Below, one piece after another: positions 24,301 to 34,960 of a stretch of DNA of 64,000 bases (the first letter of the stretch is position 1; every line of letters begins with the position of its first letter). The notes beneath the pieces were generated by a model. It did not search any database. It saw only the letters and a list, made by a program, of their open reading frames with translations, and was not told the origin of the DNA. Both the position numbers and the translations under genes were made by a program. Source of the DNA: Ichthyophis bannanicus (lineage: Eukaryota > Chordata > Amphibia > Gymnophiona > Ichthyophiidae); NCBI GenBank assembly GCA_033557465.1, contig CM066037.1:513972686-514036685 (forward strand). The letters are read 5' to 3'.

Positions 24301-24420
24301 CAAATGGCAGACAAAGGGGTCAACAAACAAGTTGTAGGTGAAACCATTTTATTGGATTATCAGGTCAACATTGCTGTCAAAAAATGGTCACAAATGTATT
24401 GAGTTGATCCAATAAAACGG
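21333..24420. other. Gene-free stretch with low-complexity tracts
   Basis: No coding or RNA gene was recognised over about 3 kb. A run of 14-15 C lies near 22971-22985. At 21809-21815 a perfect CTGATGA, with GGAAG near 21832, may be a decayed hammerhead-type motif. The open frames are short and lack family motifs. Confidence 0.4.
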
Positions 24421-24423
24421 TAT

Positions 24424-24890
24424 CATTTGTACTAGAGCTGGTGCAAGACTATGAGATGCCCTAGGGCAGGGGTGGGCAATTCCGGTCCTGGAGGGCCGTA
24501 GACCAGTCAGGTTTTCATGATGTTCCTAATGAATATTCATGGACCTATTTCCATACAATGGAAGGCAGTGGATGCAAATAGATCTCATGAATATTCATTA
24601 GGGACATCATGAAAACCTGACTGGTCTACGGCCCTCCAGGACCGGAATTGCCCACCCCTGCCCTAGGTGAACCTCATCCTAGTGCTTCCCCCCGCCCCGG
24701 TCCCCTATGCAAACAGGAAATGTAATCAGAGGGAATGGAAGCAGAAACAGCATCATGGTAAGCACTGTGGTGCAGTTTTAAAAGCATTGCCGCCGCTGCA
24801 CTTCCTGGAGAGGGTGGCAGCAGCAGCAATGGGCCACCCTCTGACCATTGTGGCTCTAGACATCCACCTAGTTTCCCTAATGGTAGCGCT
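24424..24890. repeat. Copy of a foldback-type repeat, interrupted by a hAT-like element
   Basis: The left part (GCTGGTGCAAGACTATGAGA, GCCCTAGG) and right part (TGAACCTCATCCTAGTGCTT, then GCATTGCCGCCGCTGCACTT) match, in reverse, the flank and arm of the element at 12671-13015. The 194-bp element at 24467-24660 interrupts it. Confidence 0.5.
24467..24660. mobile_element. hAT-like snapback MITE with 8-bp target duplication
   Basis: The ends CAGGGGTGGGCAATTCCGGT and ACCGGAATTGCCCACCCCTG are perfect inverted copies. The arms pair for about 75 bases (CCAGTCAGGTTTTCATGATG, AATGAATATTCATG). CCCTAGGG on the left and CCCTAGGT on the right form an 8-bp target duplication with one mismatch. CAGGG-type ends and 8-bp duplications are hAT features. 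No transposase is encoded. Confidence 0.85.
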
Positions 24891-25343
24891 GGCCTGGGTT
24901 GACACTTATTTCTACATAGGCAAGGTAATTAACAAGGTAACCACAATATTAACCGCAAACTGGAATGCGTGTACCTTTCCTGATCAGAAAGTATGAAGCA
25001 ACCAGGTGCTGTCTTATTAGGGAGATGAAAATATTACTCGAGGTGCTACTGATGTCATTTAAACCATACGAGTTTCCTATAGTTCTGGAGCAAATTTAAA
25101 CTGAAGTCAGATGCTTGAATTTCCTTGGCTAATTCTGGTATATAATTGTAGCCATTACCTATATTGTGCTAACGGATGCAGGATTTCTTTCTTTTGACTA
25201 TTTTTCTGTAGCACTTTTCTCCAGGTCAGAGTGGTTTACAAGGAACAGTAACCATTTTATATAAAACAAGGAACTGAAAACTTGCTGACATAGGACATAC
25301 AAGTTATTCATGTTCTTCAACTGGAAGAGATGGAGGGGAAGAC
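24891..25343. other. Host repeat or spacer, no gene
   Basis: No gene was recognised. The piece from about 25190 continues beyond the RTE insertion at 25722, so the RTE landed in it. It may itself be an old repeat. Confidence 0.35.
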
Positions 25344-25356
25344 ATTGTTAGATTTA
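25344..25356. repeat. Left target-site duplication of the RTE fragment
   Basis: ATTGTTAGATTTA here and ATTGCTAGATTA at 25710-25721 flank the RTE fragment and are near-identical, as expected for a target duplication. Confidence 0.6.
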
Positions 25357-25709
25357 TTGTTGTTGTTAAGTGCCGTCGAGTCGGAGTCAACTCATGGCGA
25401 CCCTCTGGATAGCTATCCTAAATTGTGTTCGGTCTTCAGTCAGGCGACTCACTGTTGACAGACTGGTACCCTTAGCTGCTGTTATTGTATCGATCCATCT
25501 CATTGCTGGCCTTCCTCTTTTGCGGTGACCTTCTACTTTGCCAAGCATGATGTCTTTCTCTAATGATCTCTCTCTTCGCATGATGTGTCCAAAGTATGAA
25601 AGTCGAAGTCTTGTCATCTGAGCTTCTAAAGAAAGCTTAGGTTTGATCTCCTCTAGTACCGACTGGTTTGTTCTTTGGGCAGTCCATGGTATACACAGTA
25701 TTCGCTGCC
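25357..25709 (-). mobile_element. RTE/BovB-like LINE 3' end
   Basis: The minus strand encodes the C-terminal end of a non-LTR polymerase: TRLRLSYFGHIMRRERSLEK, DIMLGKVEGHRKRGRPAMRW, IDTITAAKGTSLS. This is the conserved tail of the RTE clade. The 3' UTR carries GTGCCGTCGAGTCGGAGTC and a TTG repeat. The flanking duplications support a 5'-truncated target-primed insertion. Confidence 0.72.
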
Positions 25710-25721
25710 ATTGCTAGATTA

Positions 25722-26640
25722 CAAACTTCTTAATAGAGGATTGAGCACAGCTAACTGTTGGTGGGGTTTGAGATTTGCGCTATTATGTCTCCAAAGTGCT
25801 CCATGAAGCAATGGGTTTTTAGTGCTCTGCGAAATGCTATAAGTTTGGATATGTTTCTGGTCTTCTCGGGCAGCATCTTCCATAGTCCCGGAGCATTAAG
25901 GGAGAGTGGACAGTTGCAGCACATTGGATGCTTTTTGTTCCTTTGATTGGTATCATTAGCATACTTTGTGTGTTTTGTCTTCTGGCCCTATTCTATGTCA
26001 GGTGTAAGAGCATGTTTAGGTGTGTGGATGATAGGTTATGTGTGATTTTGAATATCAGTAGCAGGATTTTCTATTTAATTTGACTTGTTTATTGGGAGCT
26101 GGTGCAGTTGTTTCAGTAATGGCGTAATGTGCTCAAATATTGAGTTATTTTTATCATTACAATGCATTTCCTGCCTTTGAGAAGAATTTACCCAAGGTAG
26201 TATACAGTATATAAATAAGAAAGGGTCAAAAGAGTGCAATAGGAGAATATTAAGAAATTAATAGAACAGGCGTAACAAGAAGAAGACAAGGAATAGACTT
26301 TAAAGACAGTGATTCAAAATATGGACAAACCAGTTTCTAATACTGTAAAGTGAAAGGTTCTTCCCATGTTCCCTGTGGCTGTGTATAGTAGGTGGGAGAT
26401 AGGAGGTACATGGAAATAGCATAGCCCACATAGTGCACCTAGTTGGGGACCAGATATATTTCTTCCAGCTTCATACTGGTACCCAGAAGAGCAATTACAC
26501 TGTTCAACATCTATATAAAATAGCTGAACTTGACAGAAATCTCCTAGGGTTATATCAGCTTGTGACAAAATAGAGGTTTTTATGAGCACTGAAACCTTTT
26601 GTTTCCTCCATGACTTCCTTTTCCTTGCAATTCTTTAACT
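25722..26640. other. No gene seen
   Basis: This continues the DNA interrupted by the RTE. There are no coding motifs; unnamed repeat sequence is likely. Confidence 0.3.
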
Positions 26641-26645
26641 GACAG

Positions 26646-26930
26646 ATAAGATATGCCATACTGGGTCAGACCAAGGTCCATCGAGCCCAGTATCCTATAT
26701 GGCTAAATAAATAAAAATAAATATCCTGTTTCCAACAGTGGCCAATCTAGGTCACAAGTACCTAGCAGTTTCCCCAAAAGACACAGGTTCCACAATGCTT
26801 GTATTGGGTCAAGCAGTGATATCCTGGGTCCCTTTTTAATAATGATTTATGGACATTTCTTCTAGGAAATTGTCCAACCCTTTTTTAAACCCAGCTACAC
26901 TAACAGCTTTTACTACATCCTCCGGTAACA
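26646..26930 (-). mobile_element. CR1 LINE 3' end (first piece of a split copy)
   Basis: ATGCCATACTGGGTCAGACC and the CR1 3' UTR match 5400-5640. A roughly 30-bp A/T-rich insertion (AAATAAATAAAAATAAATAT) lies near 26705-26735. The copy stops at CATCCTCCGGTAAC, where a second LINE family begins, and resumes at 28866. Confidence 0.85.
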
Positions 26931-28865
26931 TATAGTAACATAGTAAATGACAGCAGATAAAGACCAGCGTGGTCCATCTAGGCTGCTCAGCAATATGTCA
27001 GGAGTAGGTGCACCCCTTCCCATGTCTTTTAGAGAGTAGGTGCACCCCTACCCATTTCTTTGCTTAGTGGTGTACCCACCAGGAGCGGGTGCACCCCTCC
27101 CAATATCTTTGTTTCTTTGTTTGTTTAGGGGTGAACTCACAGCTACTCCCCCCATTGCTCCATGTAGGACACCCCCCTATTTGCTGAGAAATTAGATGGT
27201 TCAGTTTATTTAGATTTAATCTTGTTGCTGTAAAGTGATCCACTGTGTCTGTCCCAGGCCACTTTGAATCCCATCACTGTGTTTGCCCCCGCCGCCTTCA
27301 TCGGGAGGGCATTCCAAGCATCCACCACCCTTTCAGTAAAAAAGTATTTCCTGACATTGCCTTTCAATTTACCACCTTGCAGCTTCATGTTATGCCCTCT
27401 AGTTTTACTGCTTCCCCGTCTCTGAAGAGGTTTGTTTGTTCATTATTTCTCTTTAAGTACTTAAAGGTCTGAATCATATCTCCCCTATCCCTCCTCTCCT
27501 CCAAAGTGTACATATTTAGGTCTTTAAGTCTCTCCTCATAAGGCTTCTGATGCAGGCTCCAAATCATTTTAGTCGCCTTCCTCTGAACAGCTTCCATTCT
27601 TTTTACATCCTTTGCAAGATACGGTCTCCAAAACTGAACACAGTATTCCAAGTGAGGCCTCACCAGAGACCTATACAGTGGCACTAGTACCCCTTCCTTT
27701 CTGCTGGCAATTCCTCTTCAAATGTAGCCCAACATCCTCCTGGCTTTAGCCACCGCCTTGTCGCACTGTTTTGCCACCTTGAGATCTACAGAAATAAGCA
27801 CACTGAGGTCTTTCTCCTGCTCCGTGCACACCAACCTCTCGCCCCCTATTGTGTACATTTCCTTTGGATTTATGCTACCCAAGTGCATGACACTGCACTT
27901 CTTCGCATTAAATCTCAACTGTCAAGCATCAGACCATTCCTCCAGCTTTTGCAGATCCCTCTTCATGTTCAGCACTCCCTCGGGGGAGTCCACTCTGTTG
28001 CAAATTTTCGTGTCATCTGCAAAAAGACAGACCTTTCCATTCAGTCCTTCAGCAATATCACCCTGCTAATCATCTTCCTTTCATCCGAGTGAGCTCCATT
28101 TACCATCACCTTCTGTCGTCTGTCAGTCAACCAATTTCTGATCCAGTTTACCACCTTGGAACCCATCCCCAAACTACTGAGTTTATTGATAAGCCTCCTA
28201 TGAGGGACAGAATCAAAGGCTTTGCCGAAATCCAGATAGATGACATCCATCGCATGTCCTTGATCCAGTTCTCTGGTCACTCAGTCAAAGAACTCAATCA
28301 GATTTGTCTGGCAAGATCACCCCTCGGTAAAACCATGTTGCCTTGGATCCTCTAACCCTCTGGTTTTGAGAAAGTTCACTATTCGCTCTTTCAGGAGCGC
28401 CTCCATTATCTTTCCCGCCACCAAGGTAAGGCTCATGGGCCTGTAGTTTGACACTTCTTCCCTGTCACCACTTTTGTGTAGAGGTACGTCGTCAGCCATT
28501 CTCCAGTCCTGAGGAACCTCTCCTGTTGCCAAGGATCTGTTGAAGACATCCTTTAACGGTCCTGCAAGAACCTCTCTGAGCTCTTTCAGTATCCTGGGAT
28601 GTATCCCATCCGGTCCCATGGCATTGTCCACTTTCAGTTTTGCAAGTTGTTCTAACACCTCATCCTCTCCAAATGGTGTGGTATCTACCTCATTCCCATT
28701 TTCATATTTGGGAGTCACAAGTGGTCCTTCTCCAGGATTTTCTTTAGTAAAAACAGAGCAGAAGTATTTGTTTAGCAATTTCGCTTTATCAATGTCATTT
28801 TTCCACGAGTCCATTCACAGCACTTCTGAGCCCTGCAATTCCACCTCTGATCTTCTTCCTTTCCC
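26931..28865 (-). mobile_element. Second CR1-clade LINE inserted in the CR1
   Basis: This minus-strand LINE has a different 3' end (ACATAGTAAATGACAGCAGA) and a different polymerase from the main CR1 family. It is 5'-truncated. A second copy lies at 31470-32810 and a 3' stub at 15448-15690. Confidence 0.85.
27206..28814 (-). pseudogene. Reverse transcriptase remnant of the second CR1-clade family
   Basis: Broken frames read in order from the right: AKLLNKYFCSVFTKENPGEG, AMGPDGIHPRILKELREVL, VSNYRPMSLTLVAGKIMEAL, QHGFTEG, then DVIYLDFGKAFDSVPHRRL with VVNWIRNWLTDRRQKVMVNG, then KVCLFADDTKICNRVDSPEG in another frame, RFNAKKCSVMHLGSINPKEM, and [21 protein letters not shown] deletion near 28060 removes the block between the palm template site and the FADD box. 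Frameshifts and stops are several. The polymerase resembles the CR1 clade but is clearly distinct from the copies at 5558 and 8137. Confidence 0.82.
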
Positions 28866-28927
28866 GAATTCCAGAGTTTGATTACACATTGAGTGAAAAA
28901 ATATTTTCTCTTATTAGTCTTAAATAG
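28866..28927 (-). mobile_element. CR1 LINE, middle sliver of the split copy
   Basis: About 60 bases (CCAGAGTTTGATTACACATT, then TTATTAGTCTTAAATAG) match 5653-5712 and connect the pieces at 26646-26930 and 29486-30686. It is isolated by insertions on both sides. Confidence 0.85.
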
Positions 28928-29485
28928 AAAAAGTACAGAGAAGAGCCACCAAATTGGTGAAGGGGATGGAAGGCTACTCCTATGAAGAGAGGCTAAGAAG
29001 GTTAGGGCTCTTTAGCCTGGAGAAGAGACGGCTGAGGGGAGATATGATAGAGGTCTATAAATTAATGAATGGAGTGGAACGGATAAACATGGATCAATTG
29101 TTTACGCTATCAGAGTATAGAAAGACTAGGGGACATGTAATGAAGCTACAGGGTAAACTATTTAAGACAAATAAGAGAAAATATTTTTTCACTCAACGTG
29201 TAATCAAACTCTGGAATCTGTTACCGGAGGATGTAGTAAGGGCTGTTAGTATAGCTGGGTTTAAAAAAGGTTTGGACAAGTTCCTGGAGGAAAGGTCCAT
29301 AAACCACTATTAAAAAGGGACCCAGGATATCAATGCTTGACCCAATACAAGCATTGTGGAACCTGTGTCTTTTGGGGATATTGCTAGGTACGTATGACCT
29401 AGATTGGCCACTGTTGGAAACAGGATACTGGGCTTGATGGACCTCGGTCTGACCCAGTATGGCATGTCTTATGTTCTTATGTTCT
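28928..29485 (+). mobile_element. Plus-strand CR1 3' end inserted in the minus-strand CR1
   Basis: It is severely 5'-truncated and runs from AAAAAGTACAGAGAAGAGCC to the tail CTTATGTTCTTATGTTCTTA. It is very similar to 9830-10387. It encodes the last 119 residues of ORF2 (28954-29313): [20 protein letters not shown] through [14 protein letters not shown], with no break. TAG is present on both sides of the junction. Confidence 0.87.
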
Positions 29486-30686
29486 TAGTTTACCCTGTAG
29501 CTTCATTGCATGTCCCCTAATCTTTCTATATTCTGATAACTTAAACAATCTTAATTTATAGACTATCATATCTCCCCTCAGCTGTCTTTTTCAGGTTAAA
29601 GAGCCCTAACCTTTTTAGCCTTTCTTCATAGGGGTATCCTTCCATCCCCTTTACCATTTTGGTGGCTCTTCTATGAACCTTTTCTAATAATGCTATATCC
29701 ATTTTAAGATACGGCAACCAGAATTGCACACGATATTCAAGGCGCGGTCGCACCATGGAACGATACAGAGGCATTATAATATCCTTTGTTTTAATTTTCC
29801 TTTCCTTTCTTTATGATACCTAGCATTCTATTTGCTCTCTTGGCTGCCGCTGCACACTGGTCAGAGGGTTTTAACATGTTATCCACAATGATGACTAAAT
29901 CTTTTTCCTGGGTGGTAGTTCCTAATGTGGAAACTTGCATCGTGTAACCATAGTTTGGGTTGTTCTTCCCTAGGTGCATAACTTTGCACTTCTCCACATT
30001 AAATTTCATCTGCCATTTTGATGCCCAGTCTTCTAATTTATCAAGATCCTCTTGCAAATTTCCACAATCCTCATGGGTTTTAACAACTTTAAATAGTTTT
30101 GTGTCATCTGCAAATTTGATAACCTCACTCGTTATTCCCTTTTCCAGGTCATTTATTAATATATGTCAAAAAGCAGCAGACCAAGCACAGATCCCTGGGG
30201 TACACCACTATTCACTTTTCTCCATTGGGAAAATTGGCCATTTAGCCCTACCCTCTGCTTTCTATCTTTTAACCAGTTCCTGATCCACAATAGTACACTG
30301 CCTCCTATCCCATAACTCTTTAGTTTTGCCAAAAGTCTCTGATGAGGGACTTAATCAAAGGCTTTCTGAAAGTCCAAATATACTATATCATCCGACTCTC
30401 CTTTGTCTACTTGTTTATTCACACCTTCAAAAAAACATGACAGATTAGTAAGACAAGATCTTCCTTGTCTAAAGCCATGTTGGCTGTCTCTCATTAGGCC
30501 ATGACTATCTACATGCTGAGTAATTTTGTTCTTTATGATGGTTTCTACCATTTTTCCCGGTACTGATGTCAGGCTCACCGGTCTGTAGTTTCCCGGATCA
30601 CCCCTGGAACCCTTTTTAAAAACTGGCGTTACAATCTTCAGGTATTACAGATGATTTTAATGATAGTTCACAAATTACTAATAGAG
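29486..30686 (-). mobile_element. CR1 LINE, 5' piece of the split copy
   Basis: It resumes with TTTACCCTGTAGCTTCATTG and continues through the polymerase to about 30686. Frames are broken. 29556-29774 holds [19 protein letters not shown], 29791-30057 holds [20 protein letters not shown], and 30351-30578 holds SLTSVPGKMVETI through DIVYLDFQKAFD. A small deletion lies near 30632. It is more decayed than the 5384-8035 copy. Confidence 0.85.
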
Positions 30687-30973
30687 GCTTAAGATAGGCT
30701 ATAATGTAAATGTTGCTCTGATCCTTACAAATACGACATTGTGAGGCTTAAACAGCACATTTCCTAGTATTCTGTAGGAGTCAGAAGGTTGTTATATTCT
30801 GCAGAGTTATTGGTTAGAAAGCTACTACTTTACACCATGATTGGTTCTTCAGACACAGTCCATGGAAGATTATTTTCAAATTTTCTAGAACATTCCAGCC
30901 TTGGCATGCCAAGGCCCTCTCTCAATTCTATACATCCTAGTGAGGACAGCCTATCCTGAACCTCCCAAGGTAC

Positions 30974-31469
30974 TGACCCGATATTGAACAGCATTTACAT
31001 GGCTTAAAAACCTATTAACTGTGTAAAAGCTGCTATAGTGGGATATTCATCGGCACTAACATGATTAATGCTGATGAATATCCCCAAGTTCTGCTGCTAC
31101 ACACTCTGCTGCTATCCGTGTCGAATTAGGGCTTGTTGTGGGCATTGCAGGGTGGAGCGTAGGTGGCACCCTTTGATAACTGGGCAACAGCGATATTGAA
31201 CTGCTGCTCAGTTAGTGACCCATGGGTAAAGGTAGGCATGGGAAAATCTTGACTATTTTTACCCATGGGAGCCAACTGAGAAGCGGCTCAATATCCCTGC
31301 TGCCCGGTTAGCTTTGCATCATGCAGAGCACTGCGGAGAATAATGGCAGACCTGGATTTTCAATTCCGGTGACTGGATATGGCCCTAGATTGAATATTTG
31401 GTGTTAAAGTTCAGCGGCGATGGCTATGCGCCTTAGAGGCACATAGCCAGTGCACTGAATATCGGGCCC
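30974..31469. mobile_element. Non-autonomous element with GATATTCAGTGC-type ends
   Basis: The left end ACCCGATATTGAACAGC and right end GCACTGAATATCGGGCCC are inverted copies. The same end type bounds 62300-62628. No coding capacity. Confidence 0.5.
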
Positions 31470-32810
31470 ATAATAAATGAGAGCAGATAAAGAGCAGTAT
31501 GGTCCATCAAGTCTGCTCAGTAGTGTGGCTAGAGCTGTCGAGTTGCACCTGCTGCTCTGTGCAGGTTACTTCCCTCTGTGCCTTTCTTATGGTTGTACCT
31601 GCTGCTCCAGGTAGGTTACCTCTCTCCATTTATGAGGTTATTTACATTCTGCTTTCATTTCACCCTCTTGTTGGGTAGTGATGCTCTATGTCTGTCCCAT
31701 GTCTTTTTGAATTCGTCACTATTTTTGCTCTCTCCATATCTTTCAGGAGAACATTCCAGGCATCCGCTACCCTGTGAAAACGTTTTCCTGATGTTGCTTT
31801 TAAGTTTCCCTCCATGTAGCTTTATTTCACATCCTCTAGTCTACAGTTTCCCTGCTTGTTCATCAATACCCTTAAAATATTTAAAAGTCTGTATCATATC
31901 CCCTCTGTCTTGCCTCTCCTCTAGGGTATACATATTTAGGTCTTCCATACGCCTTCTGGTTCAAGCCCCACATCATCTCGGTCCATTTCAAGTCCTTTTA
32001 TATCCTTGGAAAGTATGGTCTCCAAAACTGAACACAATAGTTGAAATGAGGCCATAACAACCACCTGTACAGTGGCAATAAATGCCTCCTTCTTCCTACT
32101 AGTTATTCCTCTCTGTATGCAGCCTATCCTCCTTCTGGGCTTTGGCCACCGCCTTGTCACACTGCTTTGCCACCTTGAGGTCCTCAGACACCATCACGCC
32201 AAGCTCCCTCTCTTGGTCCGTACACACCAGCCTCTGGCCCCAGCTCTTTTTGATTTTTGCATCCCAAGTGCATCACTCTGCATTTTTTTTATTAAATCTT
32301 AACTGGCAAGCATTTGACCATTCTAATTTTTGTAGAGCTTTTCTCAAGTTATCTACTCCCTCCAAAGTGTCCCCTCTGTTACATATCTTCGTATGCAAAA
32401 AGGCAAACTTTTCCTTTTAACCCTTTGACAATGTCACCCACAAAGACATTAAACAGTAGCAGTCCCAGGACAGATCCCTGATGTACTCCACTGCTCACCC
32501 TCCTCTCTTCAGATTGAGCTGCATTTATCACTACCCTTTGTAGTCTGTCAATCAACCATTCCTTGATCCAGTTCACCACCTTGTGGCCCATCCCCAGGCT
32601 GCTCAGTTTATTCATAAGCTTCCTATGAGGAACAGTACCAAAGGCTTTGCTGAAATCTACATAGACCACATCCATTCCATGCCCTTGATCTGGTTCTCCA
32701 GTCAAAGAAAATCAATCCGATTTGTTTGGCACGATCTTCTCTTGGTAAAGCTATGTTGCCTCAGATCTTGCAGCCTCCTGGCTTCCAGAAAAAACACACT
32801 TATCCTTTCT
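31470..32810 (-). mobile_element. Second copy of the other CR1-clade LINE family
   Basis: The 3' end AATAAATGAGAGCAGATAAA and the polymerase pieces match 26931-28865. The palm block is at 32379-32705: VVYVDFSKAFGTVPHRKLMN, VVNWIKEWLIDRLQRVVINA, GSVLGLLLFNVFVGD. The catalytic box reads LFAYEDM and is decayed. It is 5'-truncated near 32810. The insertion lies directly beside the MITE end at 31469. Confidence 0.8.
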
Positions 32811-32811
32811 T

Positions 32812-32911
32812 GAATGGATTGTAAGCTTTATGGAGCAGTGACTCTCTTATGTGTTTGTGTACATGCTGTGCATGCCTTGAGTGCTATACAAAAATAGTGG
32901 TAGTACTAAAG
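32812..32911 (+). repeat. L2-type 3' tail remnant
   Basis: GATTGTAAGCTTTATGGAGC, then CTTGAGTGCTATACAAAAAT and a GTGGTAGTAC end. This is the L2 terminal signature only. Confidence 0.6.
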
Positions 32912-32916
32912 TATGG

Positions 32917-33132
32917 AGTGGAGGAGTAGCCTGGTGGTTAGAACACTGGCTTGGTAACCAAGCAACTAGGATTTGATTCCCACTAGCACTCCTTGTGGCC
33001 TTGGGCAAGTCACGTAACCCTCCACTGCCTCAGAAGAAAGGCCTGGCAATCTACTTCCGGTGACACTGCCAAGAAAACCCAGGAGCTTCTGGGTCACCAG
33101 GAGTCAGGACTGACTCGAAGGCACACATTGCA
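32917..33132 (+). repeat. MIR-like tRNA SINE, best copy
   Basis: It starts GTGGAGGAGTAGCCTGGTGG. The A-box-like TAGCCTGGTGG and B-box-like GATTTGATTCC mark a pol III promoter of tRNA origin. The core GGCCTTGGGCAAGTCACGTA is MIR-type. The 3' part CTTCTGGGTCACCAGGAGTC ends near GCACACATTGC. The anticodon arm is not tRNA-like, so this is a SINE and not a tRNA gene. Confidence 0.8.
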
Positions 33133-34575
33133 TTCCTAAAGTATGCACTCATTTCACTTTATCATAGAGGCATCCAAAGCACGTATTAACTGAGTACAAC
33201 ACTATAAAACAATTTATGTGGCAATGCCAACAAGGGCTATGCCACTGACACTAATGGGAAACTGGGTAGACTGGGAAGCCATTGTCTTCAGTGCAGAATG
33301 CTTCTGCTGATCACTGATAAGTCTACGCAAGAAAGCTATTGAGTGAAAAGCAAGAGAAATCTGACGTGCAGAAGAATATTAATATGCCTAGTCCTGTCTA
33401 ATAAATGTCACAATGAAATACATTAATGTTCAAGCAGATTGCCATTAAATATTCTATTCCATACCTTTAAAGAGTTTGCTACCCAGATTCCATTATACAT
33501 TAATTTTCTCTTCATGAAGAGACCTGTGAGGCTCACAGAGCTAATGTACAAGAATATTTCCATTGAAGAACCTCATGTTGGCCAAATAAAGATGTCACAA
33601 CATCCAGAATATTATCAAGAATGTTTTCAAAGACTTATGTGTTGTTTATTTAGGATAAAGTTAAGTGACAAAAACGGAAGAGGAACAATTCCACGGAGCA
33701 GAAACAAAACAGGCTACAGATGTCAAGGAATGAAGTCGACTGGTCAGCACTGGGTGAGATGCATTGCTCACCAAATATTCTATATGCATGGTTTCCAGTG
33801 CATCAGTTTGATTTGCTTGTATATGAAGAGGTTGACATCATGGTGACCCCGGACGTAGGCACTAGCTGAAATGTGGCTCTGATGGGGCTTTAATAAAATA
33901 TTCGACTTCACTCCTCAAAGCTGTGACCTAGTTTCTGTCTGCTCTGTGTGTAAACAAAGTTAAACCACTTAAGTGAGTTGTATTTGGGTTAGTGGACTTC
34001 CAGACTCATGAAGGTAACGGCTTACTTTCCTAAGGTGTATACTTCTTGTCTTCATAGGAAAGAGGCATACAAAGGTTGGAGAAGGGGCCTTACAGAGGCA
34101 GGTTTGAAAACCACATGCACCTACATTTAATTTTCAAAAATGATTTAAGTTTCAGGCATGTTGTGGACTTGATGTCACTGTTATACAATATGCAGTAGTG
34201 TATGTGTACTTCTCCTGCATTAACTACACAGGATTAAAACACAATGGGGAGTGGGGTATTTTAGAAGCCCAATGCGTGACTTGGACATATGAAAATGAGC
34301 ACTTAAGATATACAAATCATGGAGACATCTCCAGTCGTTTTCAAAAGCTGGATATATAGATGTCTCTGGCACAAGAATGCCCGTGTAGCACTGGGGCATC
34401 TTGGAGGCATGCCCTATGATTTCAGAACACCACAAGTACATCAGGCCCTGGTTGTTGAGGCATCCATGCCTATACCTGCTTCTGACCATGAATAAAGGTG
34501 CTAAAACATGCTTGTTGCATGGCTGCAATGCTTCTAGTGGGAAGAGCAGAATGCACTTTTATCGCCACAGTTAAT
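33133..34575. other. Gene-free stretch, one decayed hammerhead-like motif
   Basis: No gene or RNA gene was recognised. At 33845-33890 the pattern ACCCC, GGACGTA, GGC-ACTA-GCT, GAAA and GGGGC resembles the motif at 18281-18330 with more decay. The open frame at 33439-33846 has no recognised family motif. Confidence 0.35.
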
Positions 34576-34579
34576 ATTT

Positions 34580-34960
34580 CCAGGCTAAAGAAACCTGCAC
34601 GTAAATGCATACTCCAGACATATTACAATCCCACTACCACATATCTGAGTTTCTGAAATGGCAGGCCAGGACGTGCTAGTCTCATAACATAGATGCCCCC
34701 CTTCTGAACTACCCAGGCTGGGATGTCCGAGTATCTGGTTCTGTGGGTGTGCAATTCGGGAACCTTCCATATTTGTGAAATGATCTACAGCCATGCACAT
34801 ATCCGGCCTTGCTAGCTGCATGGGATCTGTCTCCAGAACCGAGTACTGGGATATTCATTTTTTGAAATGGAGACGGAGTGATTTCATATGGCACTTATAT
34901 GTACCTCCCTTAACTGCTGCATTCTGCCGTATTTTTGGATGTTCTACACTAAGGGGCTTG
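34580..34960 (-). repeat. Dispersed repeat, copy 1
   Basis: Read on the minus strand it matches 63640-64000: GAATGAATATCCCAGTACTC against AATGAACGTTCCAGTAACAG, the ACTCGGACATCC region, and TGGAGTATGCATTTACGTGC against TGGTGTATGAATTTCGCACA near the end. The class is unknown and it has no coding capacity. Confidence 0.45.

Noticed and set aside
31578..32057. 159-codon plus-strand frame with hydrophobic stretches resembling a membrane protein
   Set aside because: It is antisense to the 3' UTR and C-terminal region of the CR1-clade LINE on the minus strand.
32917..33132. Possible tRNA gene (A-box and B-box-like sequences)
   Set aside because: It lacks a foldable anticodon arm and is followed by a MIR-type core repeated elsewhere in the window; it is a SINE.
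33439..33846. 135-codon plus-strand frame
   Set aside because: No recognisable domain and no splice or promoter context. It ends near a decayed hammerhead-like motif, so it is more likely repeat-derived or chance.
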